A stretch of DNA of 64,000 nt from CAMYLY01 sp036397755 (GCA_036397755.1 DASWII010000018.1:1-64000); one strand, 5' to 3'. Counted from the stretch's first letter, positions 15,650 through 24,987 are shown. A program made the numbers and translations. Notes: a model not told the origin generated them from the letters alone.

Positions 15650-17949
15650 GACTGGGGCTCCTGGTGCTCGTGCTGCTGCAGCAGCCGACCGCGACGGCCC
15701 GTCTCGACCGGGATCGCGTTGCCGTGGGGGAGGAGGTCGAGCTCACGGTCGCCATCGAATCGGTCGGCGATGAGCCACCCAGCATCGCTTCACTCTCACT
15801 CGTGGGGTTGGAGGTGACGAGCCAGCGGGATCGTCGGAGCGTGCGGTTTGTGGGCGATACGCCGCACCGAACGCTCACCCTGGTGTTCCGCCTACGGGCG
15901 ACCATGGTGGGAGTCGGGCGCATCGGCCCCGTGGAGGTCGTTCATCGGGGATCGCGCGTGGCGGTCGACGCGATTACAGTCGACATCGTACGCGCCGGCC
16001 CGCCCACTGCGGTGCCCGACAACGTGCGGACCCTGCTGCTGACGCTCACACCCGAGGGAGCCGACTCCAACCGCGTGGCGCTCACGCTTGTCGTTGCGCC
16101 GGACTCCGTAATGCTGGGGCAACAGGCCGATCTCGTGCTGGCTGCCTGGTTCCCGCGCGATATCCGTTTGCGCGTGCGCGGCCAACCGACAATCCAGCCG
16201 CCGCAGGTGCGTGGAGCGTGGGTGTACGAGCGGCCGACACCTCCAGGAGTCGCGCTCACCCGCGCGATCGGCGGGCGCGAGTACGACGTGTTCGTGGTGC
16301 ATCTGGCCGCGTTCCCGCTCACATCGGGTGGCATGGACATCGGGCCGGCGAAGGTCTCCTATAGCCTGCCGCTGACGTTCTCGTTCCTGAGTCGAGAAGT
16401 GCGGTTGGAAGTCGCGAGCGCACCCACGCGCGTTCCGGTCGCGTCGCTCCCGTCAGGGGGGCCGCAGGGGTTCGCAGGCGCGATCGCGGCCGGCATGACG
16501 CTGGACCTTGCCGTGTCCGACCGTGATCTGCCGATAGGGAGCGCCGCGCGTGTCGAGTTGCGGCTGACGGGCGTGGGCAACGTCGCCCTGTGGCCCGAGC
16601 CCGACGTTCCGTGGCCGTCAACGGTCCGCGCGTACCCGCAGGACGTGGTGGTCGAGGTACTGCCCGCCGGATCGCTGATCAGGGGGTCGAAGACGTTCAA
16701 CTACCTCATCGTGCCCGACACGGCCGGCGTGCATCGGGTGGCGGCGGTGCAGTATGACTACTTCGATCCCGGATCTGGCGCCTACGGCGTCTTGCGGACG
16801 GCGCCGCTGGAGTTCGTCACGCGGTCCACGGGCGGAGCCGTGCAGCAAGGGCGGGAGCCCTTGCTGCAACACAGGCGCGGTCCGCTCGCGGGGACGACGG
16901 TGTCCCGGTGGGTGGTGTACGGCGTGTGGCTTGCTGTGGCGCTTGGAGGCCTGGCGGCGCGGGCCTTCCCGCGGCGCATCCGCCGCGCTCCGCCGGCGCG
17001 CGTGGCGCGCACCCGCTCTCACCAATCAACACTCCTGAACACCGTGCGTGGCGTGCTGCAACGCAGAGTGCCGGAGGAGGCACACTTGGGAGCGCCCGAG
17101 CTCGCCGCTGCGCTACGGGCGGCGGGGGTCGACCCGTCGCTGGCGCATCATGCGGCGCGGGTGCGCGATCGGCTGCAGCAGTCCCTGTTCGGTCCCGCTG
17201 ACGAGTTGGATGCCGACGAGCTACGTCTCGAGGCGGAAGAAGTGCTCCGTGCGCTGGCCCTCGCGCCGCAGGCGGTCGCAACCGGCGCGCGGGCATCGGC
17301 GGTGCTCGTGCTCCTCGGGCTGACATTGCCGTCGAGCCTCCTCGCACAGTCGGCGGAGGCCCTGTACGACGCCGGCGCCGTGCGGGAAGCAGCCGACAGT
17401 TTCGCGCACCGGGTACGGTTGCAGCCGGAGGCAGCGGCGCACTGGTACAATCTGTCGCTTTCCTATCAGGCGCTCGGCGACCGGGGAAGAGCCACGGGGG
17501 CGCTGCTGATGGCCGCGCGCCGCGCCCCACGGAACGTCGCGATCAGGAGACGGGTCGACCGGCAGGCTGCGTTCGGGCGAGCAGCGCTGACCTGGATTGC
17601 CCCGATCACGCCGCGAGAGCTTCTCGCGGTGGGAACGGGGCTGTGGGTGCTGGCGTGGGGCGCCGTCATGCTCAGACGGCGGGCGCGTTGGAGCATCCTC
17701 GTCATGGCCGTGGCGGTCGGATGCCTGGCCGGCGCGCTGGCCTTGGGCCGACGATACGACGCCCCTGTGGCGTTTGTCACGGCGGACGGTGCGGTGTTGC
17801 ACGAGGCGCCGTTCGGCCCGTCAGCGGGGTTGCTGCCGCTCGGGGCTGGCGATGCGATGCGGGTGGAGCGACGTGAGGGGGCGTGGCTCAAGGTGCGTCG
17901 CGGCGACCGAGTGGGCTGGATTCGCCGGGCGGATGTGGCGGTATTCTGA
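15646..17949 (+). CDS. BatD-BatE fusion: Ig-like oxygen-tolerance domain, TPR and SH3 domain
   Basis: This 767-residue protein has a short N-terminal hydrophobic segment (RLGLLVLVLLQQ), then BatD-type beta-sandwich domains to about 400, including the family-like TARLDRDRVAVGEEVELTVAIES and the NVALWPEPDVPWPSTVRAYPQ segment. A membrane helix lies near 425-440. A helical region and TPR-like repeats (residues about 570-625, HWYNLSLSYQALGDRGRATGALLMAARRAP) follow, then two membrane helices and a C-terminal SH3-like domain (AFVTADGAVLHEAPFGPSAGLLPLGAG). TPR plus SH3 is the architecture of BatE, so BatD and BatE appear fused. The GTG start overlaps the BatBC stop, and the ATG of mutL overlaps this stop. 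Confidence 0.85.
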   Translation: MRLGLLVLVLLQQPTATARLDRDRVAVGEEVELTVAIESVGDEPPSIASLSLVGLEVTSQRDRRSVRFVGDTPHRTLTLVFRLRATMVGVGRIGPVEVVHRGSRVAVDAITVDIVRAGPPTAVPDNVRTLLLTLTPEGADSNRVALTLVVAPDSVMLGQQADLVLAAWFPRDIRLRVRGQPTIQPPQVRGAWVYERPTPPGVALTRAIGGREYDVFVVHLAAFPLTSGGMDIGPAKVSYSLPLTFSFLSREVRLEVASAPTRVPVASLPSGGPQGFAGAIAAGMTLDLAVSDRDLPIGSAARVELRLTGVGNVALWPEPDVPWPSTVRAYPQDVVVEVLPAGSLIRGSKTFNYLIVPDTAGVHRVAAVQYDYFDPGSGAYGVLRTAPLEFVTRSTGGAVQQGREPLLQHRRGPLAGTTVSRWVVYGVWLAVALGGLAARAFPRRIRRAPPARVARTRSHQSTLLNTVRGVLQRRVPEEAHLGAPELAAALRAAGVDPSLAHHAARVRDRLQQSLFGPADELDADELRLEAEEVLRALALAPQAVATGARASAVLVLLGLTLPSSLLAQSAEALYDAGAVREAADSFAHRVRLQPEAAAHWYNLSLSYQALGDRGRATGALLMAARRAPRNVAIRRRVDRQAAFGRAALTWIAPITPRELLAVGTGLWVLAWGAVMLRRRARWSILVMAVAVGCLAGALALGRRYDAPVAFVTADGAVLHEAPFGPSAGLLPLGAGDAMRVERREGAWLKVRRGDRVGWIRRADVAVF

Positions 17950-19673
17950 TGCCGCGGATCGCTGTACTCTCCGAGACCGTCGCCGACCAGATCGCGGCGG
18001 GGGAAGTGGTCGAGCGACCGGCCTCGGTGGTGAAGGAACTCGTCGAAAACGCGCTCGACGCCGGTGCGTCGTCTGTCGAAGTAGTCCTCGAGGGTGGGGG
18101 GCGAACGACGGTGCGTGTGAGCGACAACGGCGAAGGGATGGATGCGGACGACGCGACGATGGCGCTGATGCGACACGCCACGTCCAAGATCCATGCCGCG
18201 GCCGATCTGATTGCGGTCGCGACGTACGGGTTTCGCGGAGAAGCGCTGCCGGCGATTGCGTCGGTGGCGCAACTGGAGCTCGAGAGCGCGCCGCGTGACG
18301 GCGACGGGATGGGGACGCGGGTGCGGGTGCGTGGTGGGCGGGTCGAGGGCGTGGAGCGCGTCGCGCGATCGCCAGGCACCGTCGTGACCGTCACGAACCT
18401 GTTTTTCAACACGCCGGCGCGCCGAAAGTTTTTACGTTCGCAGCGCAGCGAGACGCGCGCGGCGGTGGAAGCAATGATCGCACTCGCGCTCGGGCGGCTG
18501 GACGTCGCGTTCACGCTGACAAGCGACGGTCGCGTGCTCGTCGATGCGCCGGTCGTCACGGATCCCATCGATCGCGTTGCCGCGCTGTTCGGACGTGCGG
18601 TGGCCGAGCAGCTGCTCGAGGTTGGCGGCCGCCACGAGGACGTCACGGTGCGGGGCTTCGTACAGCGCCCGGCCCACGCGCGTCCGGCGGGCCGGAAGTC
18701 CTATTTGTTCGTGAACGGCCGACCGTTTCGCGACCCGTTTCTGGTGCGTGCGGCCGAGGCGGGATATCGCGCGACGTTGCCGGTCGGGCATCGCCCGACC
18801 ATCGTCTTGAGCGTCGAACTGCCCGGTGACCGGGTGGACGTGAATGTTCACCCGGCCAAGTTGGAAGTGCGGTTTCGTGACAAGTGGGTCGTGGAGACGG
18901 CGGTGGAACGGGTCGTGCGCGAAGCGCTGCGACCGCTCGATGCGGCGCCGCAGTTCGGGCCGGGAGGGGCGGAGGGTGCTGAAGGAGCCTCGGGCTTCCC
19001 GGGAGCTTCGCGACCGTGGTCCGCCGGGTATGGCGCGTCTGGCACGAGTGCCCACGCGCAGGCATCGCTCTTTGCCGGTGTTCCGGCGGCGCATGGTATC
19101 CATGCTCAGCGCCCCGTGTTCCAGGCGTTCAATACGTATTTGATCTTCCAGTCCGACGACAGCATTGCCATCGTCGATCAGCACTCTGCCCATGAACGCG
19201 TCCTCTACGAGCGCGCGATGCGGGATCTCAGCGGCGACGGAGCCGCGTCGCAGCACCTGCTCCTCCCGTTGACCATCGAACTCAATACGGCGGAGCTCGA
19301 AGCGTTGGATGCGCACACGGAACTGCTCCGAGCCGTCGGCTTCGAGGTAGAGCCGTTTGGCGGTCGATCGGTCGTGGTGCATGCGGTGCCCAATCCACAT
19401 CCTCGATTCGATGCGCTGCGCTGCTTCGAGGAGCTGGTGACGGACCTTGCGCGGAATCGGCTGGGGTCGCTGACCAATCGCCTGGAACGCTTCGCGTCGA
19501 CGTACGCATGTCGCGCGGCGATCAAGGCCGGCCAGCCGCTGGAGAGTTTGGAGATGCGTACGCTGCTCGATCAACTATTTGCGTGCGAGTTGCCCCCTCA
19601 TGACGTGCACGGTCGCCCGACGATCGTGCAGCTCCCCCAGGCAGAACTGGAGCGACGGTTTGGGCGGTCATAG
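17949..19673 (+). CDS. mutL: DNA mismatch repair protein MutL
   Basis: This 574-residue GHKL ATPase couples mismatch recognition by MutS to strand incision. The N-terminal ATPase motifs are intact: VVKELVENALDAGA with Glu30 and Asn34, DNGEGM, GFRGEAL near 97-103 and TPARRKFL. The C-terminal endonuclease motif is DQHSAHERVLYE at 410-421, matching DQHA(X)2E(X)4E with Ser for Ala. ACRAAIK at 520-526 is present, and the usual CPHGRP metal site reads DVHGRP at 552-557, so a metal-ligand cysteine is replaced by aspartate. The organism probably uses the MutL-nicking (MutH-independent) route. mutS is not in this window. The ATG overlaps the preceding TGA. Confidence 0.95.
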   Translation: MPRIAVLSETVADQIAAGEVVERPASVVKELVENALDAGASSVEVVLEGGGRTTVRVSDNGEGMDADDATMALMRHATSKIHAAADLIAVATYGFRGEALPAIASVAQLELESAPRDGDGMGTRVRVRGGRVEGVERVARSPGTVVTVTNLFFNTPARRKFLRSQRSETRAAVEAMIALALGRLDVAFTLTSDGRVLVDAPVVTDPIDRVAALFGRAVAEQLLEVGGRHEDVTVRGFVQRPAHARPAGRKSYLFVNGRPFRDPFLVRAAEAGYRATLPVGHRPTIVLSVELPGDRVDVNVHPAKLEVRFRDKWVVETAVERVVREALRPLDAAPQFGPGGAEGAEGASGFPGASRPWSAGYGASGTSAHAQASLFAGVPAAHGIHAQRPVFQAFNTYLIFQSDDSIAIVDQHSAHERVLYERAMRDLSGDGAASQHLLLPLTIELNTAELEALDAHTELLRAVGFEVEPFGGRSVVVHAVPNPHPRFDALRCFEELVTDLARNRLGSLTNRLERFASTYACRAAIKAGQPLESLEMRTLLDQLFACELPPHDVHGRPTIVQLPQAELERRFGRS

Positions 19674-19680
19674 CCGGCCG

Positions 19681-20583
19681 GTGATTCCGGTCATCGTTGG
19701 ACCGACCGCGGTCGGCAAGACGGCCGTGGTGCTGGCGCTCCACGACCTGCTGCCGGTTGCGGTGATTTCAGCGGACTCCCGGCAGGTCTACCGGGGACTC
19801 GATATCGGGACGGCGAAGGCGTCCGCGGACGAACGGGCACGGGTGCCGCACTACGGCGTTGACGTCGTCGACCCGGGAGAGCGCTACAGTGCCGGACGCT
19901 TCGCGCGCGAGGCGACCGGCTGGCTGCAGCAGATCCGCGACACCCGGCAGGCGGTCGTCGTCGGGGGGACAGGATTCTACGTGCGTGCCTTGACGGACGG
20001 ATTGTTTCGCGAGCCGCCGCTCGATCGCGACCGGCGCGCGCGCCTCCGGGCGTGGTTGGGCGAGCGGGACTCGCTCGCCAGTTGGGCGCGGCGACTTGAC
20101 ACGGGCTTCACCGGCGGCGGAAGGCAGCGAGCGGCACGGGCCGTGGAGGTGGCGTTACTCACCGGCAAGTCCCTGTCGTGGTGGCAGCGCCGTGCGAAGG
20201 CGCGCGCGAGCGTTCGCGCGTGGACCGTCCGACTGACCGTGCCCAGGGCAGTGCTGCGGCAGCGGATTGCCGAACGCGTGGAGGCCATGGTGGAGCGCGG
20301 CCTGGTCGGCGAGGTGCGCACATTTCTCGACTCCGGGGTGCCACCCGCGAGTCCGGGCCTCGACGCGGTGGGCTATCGCGAAGTGATACGATACCTTCAT
20401 GGCGAGCTGGATCTCGATGCGATGGTTTCGGCCATCACCATCGCGACGGGGCGGTACGCGAAGCGTCAGGAGACGTGGTTTCGGCACCAGCTCGGCCACG
20501 ACGCGCTGACACTCGATGCCACGGGTGGTCCGCAAGAGGTCGCGGCGTCGATTCACGCCATGTGGAGGGATCGGATCGGATAA
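19681..20583 (+). CDS. miaA: tRNA dimethylallyltransferase
   Basis: This 300-residue enzyme adds a dimethylallyl group to A37 of tRNAs that read codons starting with U. The P-loop GPTAVGKT at 7-14 is followed by SADSRQVYRGLDIGTAKAS and YGVDVVDPGERYSAGRFA, all diagnostic. VVGGTGFYVRALTDGL and GYREVIRYLHGELDLDAM are conserved as well. GTG 19681 was chosen because the P-loop normally lies within the first 15 residues. A mutL-miaA pair is common in bacteria. The TAA stop and the bshA ATG share one base. Confidence 0.95.
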   Translation: MIPVIVGPTAVGKTAVVLALHDLLPVAVISADSRQVYRGLDIGTAKASADERARVPHYGVDVVDPGERYSAGRFAREATGWLQQIRDTRQAVVVGGTGFYVRALTDGLFREPPLDRDRRARLRAWLGERDSLASWARRLDTGFTGGGRQRAARAVEVALLTGKSLSWWQRRAKARASVRAWTVRLTVPRAVLRQRIAERVEAMVERGLVGEVRTFLDSGVPPASPGLDAVGYREVIRYLHGELDLDAMVSAITIATGRYAKRQETWFRHQLGHDALTLDATGGPQEVAASIHAMWRDRIG

Positions 20584-21707
20584 TGCGCATCGGCATCACC
20601 TGCTACCCGACGTACGGCGGATCCGGGGCCGTCGCGACGGAGCTCGGCCTCGAGCTCGCGCGCCGGGGACATGAGATCCACCTCATCTCGTACGCGTCGC
20701 CGTTTCGCCTGCGTGGCTTTGCCGAACACGTCTACTTCCACGAAGTCGATCTTACGGCCGCCTACCCACTGCTCGAGTACTATCCATACTCGCTCGCGCT
20801 GGCCGTCAAGCAGCACGAGGTGGCGGTGCGGGAACAGCTCGACATCCTCCACGTCCATTATGCCGTGCCCCATGCGACGGCCGCGTTTCTGGCTCGGGAG
20901 ATGGCGGCCGGCGAGCGCGATCTGAAGGTCGTCACCACACTGCACGGCACGGACATCACGCTCGTGGGGCAGGAGAGTTCCTTCTTCACAGTCACGAAGT
21001 TTTCGATCGAGGAATCCGACGCCGTGACGGCTGTCTCCCGCTATCTGAAGGAGGAGACGTATCGGGCGTTCGGTTGCACGGGTTGTGCGATCGACGTGAT
21101 CCCGAACTTCATTAACCCGGCGGTCTACTACCCTGCGGAGGGACGCGGCTATCGTGACGCCTGGGGGTCGCGCGACGCCAAGGTGGTGATGCACATCTCC
21201 AACTTCCGCCCCGTCAAGCGCGTGCGCGACGTGGTGCACGCCTTCGCGGGACTCCGGGCCCTGCGGGAGGCGGTCCTGGTGCTCGTCGGAGACGGGCCCG
21301 ACCGAAAAGCCGCAGAGGAAGAGGTGGAGCGTCTCGGTCTCCGAAGCGACGTGCACTTCTTGGGCAAGGTGGATGCCGTCGCCGACCTGCTCCGCTGTGC
21401 CGATCTCTTCCTGTTGCCGAGTTCCTCGGAGTCCTTCGGACTCAGCGCACTCGAAGCGATGGCGTGCGGCGTGCCGGTTGTGGCCAGCGACATCGGCGGC
21501 TTGCGGGAGCTCCTTCGTGACGACGTGGCAGGGACGCTCGTTCCCGTAGGAGACGTTGACGGCATGGTACGCGCGATGGACGCGGTGCTGGAACCCGCCC
21601 GGTGGCGCGAGGCGCGGGAGGCGGGGGTTCGGTTATCGGCTATGTACGACGAAGCGAAGATCGTGCCGCAGTACGAGGCCTTGTATGCGCGGGTGCTGGG
21701 CGCGTGA
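20583..21707 (+). CDS. bshA: N-acetyl-alpha-D-glucosaminyl L-malate synthase (bacillithiol pathway)
   Basis: This 374-residue GT-B glycosyltransferase closely resembles BshA, which transfers GlcNAc from UDP-GlcNAc to L-malate as the first step of bacillithiol synthesis. The N-terminus MRIGITCYPTYGGSGAVATELG and the segments DILHVHYAVPHATAAFLA, TLHGTDITLVG and CAIDVIPNFINPAVY are typical of BshA rather than of generic glycosyltransferases. The donor-site LLPSSSESFGLSALEAMACGVPVVASDIGG is present. bshB and bshC are not in this window. It implies a bacillithiol-type thiol buffer in this organism. Confidence 0.9.
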   Translation: MRIGITCYPTYGGSGAVATELGLELARRGHEIHLISYASPFRLRGFAEHVYFHEVDLTAAYPLLEYYPYSLALAVKQHEVAVREQLDILHVHYAVPHATAAFLAREMAAGERDLKVVTTLHGTDITLVGQESSFFTVTKFSIEESDAVTAVSRYLKEETYRAFGCTGCAIDVIPNFINPAVYYPAEGRGYRDAWGSRDAKVVMHISNFRPVKRVRDVVHAFAGLRALREAVLVLVGDGPDRKAAEEEVERLGLRSDVHFLGKVDAVADLLRCADLFLLPSSSESFGLSALEAMACGVPVVASDIGGLRELLRDDVAGTLVPVGDVDGMVRAMDAVLEPARWREAREAGVRLSAMYDEAKIVPQYEALYARVLGA

Positions 21708-22489
21708 CCTATTGGGAGGGCGTGGCGCTGGGGGTGGTGCAGGGGCTCACCGAGTTTCTCCCGATTTCGAGTTCCGGCCATTTAGTGCTCGCGGAAGCGG
21801 CGCTCGGGCTCAGAACACCGGGGGTCATCGTCGAGGTTGCCGTCCACCTTGCCACGCTTCTCGCCGTGGTCGTGGTGTATCGGGAGACCGTGTTCGGACT
21901 GATCGTGGGGTGCGCGCGCGGTCGCCGGGATGCCTGGCGGATGGCGGCCCTGTTGGTGATCGGGACGCTCCCGGCCGTCGGGGCCGCGCTGGCGCTCGGC
22001 GGCGCCATCGAGCGGAGCTTCGATTCGATCCGGCTGGTGGGAGTGAACCTGCTGGTGACCGGGGCGATCCTTTGGAGCACGCGGTTCCGCGGCTCCGCGG
22101 GTACCGATGCCCACCCGTCAAGGAAGGGCGCGATCGCCGTAGGGATTGCACAGGCGTTCGCGCTGTTGCCGGGGATCTCGCGGTCGGGTGCGACGGTCAG
22201 CTCCGCCATCTGGCTCGGCGTGGGACCGGTTCAATCCGCCGAGTTCTCGTTTCTCCTTGCCATACCGGCAATCCTCGGCGCCGCGATCTTGCAGACGCCC
22301 GAGGTCGCGACGGGCGTCACGGCCGTCGGGCTGGGTCCGCTCGCGGCGAGCTTTACGGCGGCGGTCGTGACCGGCATCTTCGCCATTCGGTTCCTCGTCT
22401 ACCTGCTGCGTCGTGGCACCTTCTACCATTTCGCGCCGTACTGTTGGACAGTGGGGTTGAGCACGATCTTATGGACCATGCTGGCGTAG
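21704..22489 (+). CDS. uppP: Undecaprenyl-diphosphatase (bacitracin-resistance type)
   Basis: This 261-residue integral membrane enzyme removes one phosphate from undecaprenyl diphosphate to recycle the lipid carrier for cell wall synthesis. The two signature motifs are present: QGLTEFLPISSSGHL (residues 13-27) and LLPGISRSGATVS near 153-165. About seven or eight hydrophobic segments fit the UppP/BacA family. The GTG start overlaps the bshA stop, and the end overlaps birA by 19 bases. Confidence 0.95.
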   Translation: MTYWEGVALGVVQGLTEFLPISSSGHLVLAEAALGLRTPGVIVEVAVHLATLLAVVVVYRETVFGLIVGCARGRRDAWRMAALLVIGTLPAVGAALALGGAIERSFDSIRLVGVNLLVTGAILWSTRFRGSAGTDAHPSRKGAIAVGIAQAFALLPGISRSGATVSSAIWLGVGPVQSAEFSFLLAIPAILGAAILQTPEVATGVTAVGLGPLAASFTAAVVTGIFAIRFLVYLLRRGTFYHFAPYCWTVGLSTILWTMLA

Positions 22490-23229
22490 CGTCCTACGAC
22501 GGTGTGTCGAGCGCGGAACTGGCGACCCGGTTGCGAGTTCCCACATGTGTCGTACGCTCCCGCGTGTCGTCGACGCTCGACGTGGTGCACGAGTTGGCGG
22601 CCGCCGGCGCGCCCTCGGGCACGCTGGCGATTGCCGATCAGCAGGTGGCTGGCCGCGGCCGGATGGGGCGGCGCTGGCATAGCCCGGCGGGGCAGGGAGT
22701 CTGGCTCGGGTACTTGCTGCGGGACGCGGCGCCGGCGAGGGCACAGCTTGTTAGTGTGCGGGTGGGACTCGCGGTCGTGCGCGCGCTCGGCACGCTCGGA
22801 GCGGTGACGTCGCTCAAGTGGCCGAACGATATCGTGTGGGAAGGACGCAAGCTCGGCGGGATTCTCTGCGAGGCGCGGTGGCAGGGTGTCCGGATCCGCT
22901 GGATTGGGGTGGGCATCGGTATCAACGTTCATGGGCCGCTCCCGCCGGAGCTGCTCGATCGCGCGGCGACGTTGGATGAGCTGTTGGACACGGTCGATCG
23001 GTTGGGTGTGCTCGAAGTCGTGCTGCCGGCGCTCCAGGGGCTGCCGGATGCGCCGGGGTTATCAGACGACGAGCGGGCACAGTTCGCCGCGTGCGATTGG
23101 CTGAAGGGGCGGGTGCTGAGGGCGCCCGTCGCCGGCACGGCACAGGGAGTCGCCGCGGATGGGGCGCTGCTCGTCGAGACCGGCGCGGGTACTGAACGAG
23201 TGGTTGGAGGGAGCATTGTCACGGTCTGA
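22471..23229 (+). CDS. birA: Biotin-[acetyl-CoA-carboxylase] ligase
   Basis: This 252-residue protein makes biotinyl-AMP and biotinylates carboxylase carrier domains. The catalytic loop GRGRMGRRWHS at 61-71 is intact, and SLKWPNDIVWEGRKLGGIL follows, as in all BirA ligases. There is no N-terminal helix-turn-helix, so it is the single-function type that does not repress biotin genes. ATG 22471 overlaps uppP by 19 bases, and a later GTG is possible. The neighbouring coaX gene is a frequent partner of birA. Confidence 0.92.
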   Translation: MDHAGVASYDGVSSAELATRLRVPTCVVRSRVSSTLDVVHELAAAGAPSGTLAIADQQVAGRGRMGRRWHSPAGQGVWLGYLLRDAAPARAQLVSVRVGLAVVRALGTLGAVTSLKWPNDIVWEGRKLGGILCEARWQGVRIRWIGVGIGINVHGPLPPELLDRAATLDELLDTVDRLGVLEVVLPALQGLPDAPGLSDDERAQFAACDWLKGRVLRAPVAGTAQGVAADGALLVETGAGTERVVGGSIVTV

Positions 23230-24196
23230 CCTTCCTTTGTGGGCGCGGGCGGTCGCCGCCGGGCTATTGCTCGCGGCGTCCTGGTGGTTGTTGCGCACCG
23301 CCGCGGTCGTGACCGCCGTGGGCTCGTCCGTTGTCCTCGTCGGGTTGGGTGTCGTTGCCGCCTCGATGCTGCGCGGGATGAACGTGCCGCTGGGATTCTG
23401 GCCAAGCGGGCCGTGGCGCCGTCGATTCCTTCCCCGCGCGGCGCTCGGTCCCGCGGGCGTCATCGCCGCCGCCGTCCTCCTCGCGGCGCCGGCGCGCGAC
23501 CCAGCCCTGGTTGACCTGGTCGATCCCGGTGTCTACCTCCTCGTCGCCGCGGGCGCGGTCGCCTGGGGGTTGGGTACGGGACTCGTGACCCTGCGTCCTT
23601 TCCTGCCCTGGATGGGGCTGGCTGTCGTTTTGGCGCTCGCGCCAACCCTGGCGACGATGCCATTCGGTGGCGTCCAGTCGGGGTTCACCTCCGAAGTCTG
23701 CTGGCTCCAGCTCCTGGAGTCGCCCACGGGCGCCGGGTGCCGGATCGCCTATCCGTGGACGGTGCTGTTTCTGGCCGTGGTCATCGCCCCGGCGGCGCTG
23801 GTGTCGCACGAACTCGCGTTCAGGCGGGTGTTCCTGGGCGTGGACGGATCGGCGGGCGTGCTCGCCGTGCTCGCCGCGGCCGGCGTGGCGGCGGCGTGGG
23901 CGTATCTGGTCGGCGATCAGGTGGTGCTGGCGCCGGACACGTGGTGGTTGGGCGCATCGGCGGCGGCGAGCGCGGGGAGCCTCTACGTGCTCTCGCGCTC
24001 CGTCGTGGTGTCGGCCACGTACACGGGTCTGGTGCTGGCGGGCACCGCCGCGGTCTCCTTCGCGGCGATGGACCCCGATGCCACCCTTGGTGGGCTCGCG
24101 GTGGCGGGCCGCGCCACGATGGCGCACGCCGCGGTCGCCCTCGGGCTGCTGGTGATGGTCGGCCGCCGCAACGGCATCTTTGCCGGATTGCGCTGA
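23216..24196 (+). CDS. Polytopic membrane protein, unknown
   Basis: This is a roughly 326-residue protein with eight to ten hydrophobic segments and few soluble stretches. I place the start at TTG 23216 because a GGAGGG ribosome-binding sequence (23206-23211) lies four bases before it. TTG 23204 is the other option. One segment, SHELAFRRVFLG, recalls the EExxFR motif of CPBP-type membrane proteases, but the second conserved region is not obvious, so this is no more than a resemblance. It is translationally coupled to birA (14-base overlap) and followed by coaX. Confidence 0.65.
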   Translation: MSRSDLPLWARAVAAGLLLAASWWLLRTAAVVTAVGSSVVLVGLGVVAASMLRGMNVPLGFWPSGPWRRRFLPRAALGPAGVIAAAVLLAAPARDPALVDLVDPGVYLLVAAGAVAWGLGTGLVTLRPFLPWMGLAVVLALAPTLATMPFGGVQSGFTSEVCWLQLLESPTGAGCRIAYPWTVLFLAVVIAPAALVSHELAFRRVFLGVDGSAGVLAVLAAAGVAAAWAYLVGDQVVLAPDTWWLGASAAASAGSLYVLSRSVVVSATYTGLVLAGTAAVSFAAMDPDATLGGLAVAGRATMAHAAVALGLLVMVGRRNGIFAGLR

Positions 24197-24207
24197 GGTC
24201 GTCGCTC

Positions 24208-24987
24208 GTGCTGCTTGCCGTCGATGTGGGCAATACCGAAATCACCGTCGGTCTCTTTCGAGACACGAGGGTGGCCGCGCGCTGGCGGTTGACGACGGTT
24301 GAGCGGCGAACGCCCGACGAATGGGGGGCGCTGCTCACGTCCTATCTCGGGCAGGCAGGGATCTCCACGCAGGAAGTGCGGGCGGCGGTCGAGGCTTCGG
24401 TGGCGCCGGCGACGACCGTTCCTCTCGCCGAGGGGGTGGAGCGAGCGTTCGGCATCCGGCCGGTATCGATCGGTCCGGAGAGCAACCTCGCGGTGACACT
24501 CGATGTGGACGAGCCCCATAGCGTCGGTGCCGATCGAGTGGTGAACGCGCTCGCGGCGATCGAACTCTATGCGCGGGATACGATCGTGGTCGACTTCGGC
24601 ACGGCGACGTCGTTCGACTGCGTGACCGCCGATCGGCGGTTCATTGGTGGGGTGATTGCCCCCGGCGTGGTCACCGCCTCAGACAATCTCGTGCGGCGAG
24701 CGGCGAAACTCGCCGCGACGGAGTTGATACCGCCTGAGCGCGTGATTGGCCGCAGAACTGACGACTGCATACGCTCGGGGGTGTTGTTTGGCGCCGCGGA
24801 CACCGTGGACGGCATGATCCGGCGGATCCGCGCCGAATGGCCCGGGGATGCAGCGCCCTTTGCCGTGGCGACCGGAGGTCTGGCGCCAGTGGTCGTCGCG
24901 CTCTGCAAAGAGATCCAGCACCAGGAACCCGACCTGACACTGATCGGACTCCGCCACGCCGCGCATCAAGTGGGGCTTGCGTGGTGA
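24208..24987 (+). CDS. coaX: Type III pantothenate kinase
   Basis: This 259-residue ASKHA-fold kinase phosphorylates pantothenate in coenzyme A synthesis. It starts LLAVDVGNTEITVGLF, the phosphate-binding strand. SVGADRVVNALAA, VVDFGTATSFDCV and GGVIAPGV are the other family motifs, each intact. GTG 24208 is chosen because the DVGNT motif lies within ten residues of the start in the family. It closes the long same-strand series that began at scpA. Confidence 0.94.
   Translation: MLLAVDVGNTEITVGLFRDTRVAARWRLTTVERRTPDEWGALLTSYLGQAGISTQEVRAAVEASVAPATTVPLAEGVERAFGIRPVSIGPESNLAVTLDVDEPHSVGADRVVNALAAIELYARDTIVVDFGTATSFDCVTADRRFIGGVIAPGVVTASDNLVRRAAKLAATELIPPERVIGRRTDDCIRSGVLFGAADTVDGMIRRIRAEWPGDAAPFAVATGGLAPVVVALCKEIQHQEPDLTLIGLRHAAHQVGLAW

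Noticed and set aside
23216..24196. CAAX/CPBP-type membrane protease assignment
   Set aside because: Only one segment (SHELAFRR) resembles motif 1. The other conserved motifs were not seen, so the gene is left as unknown.
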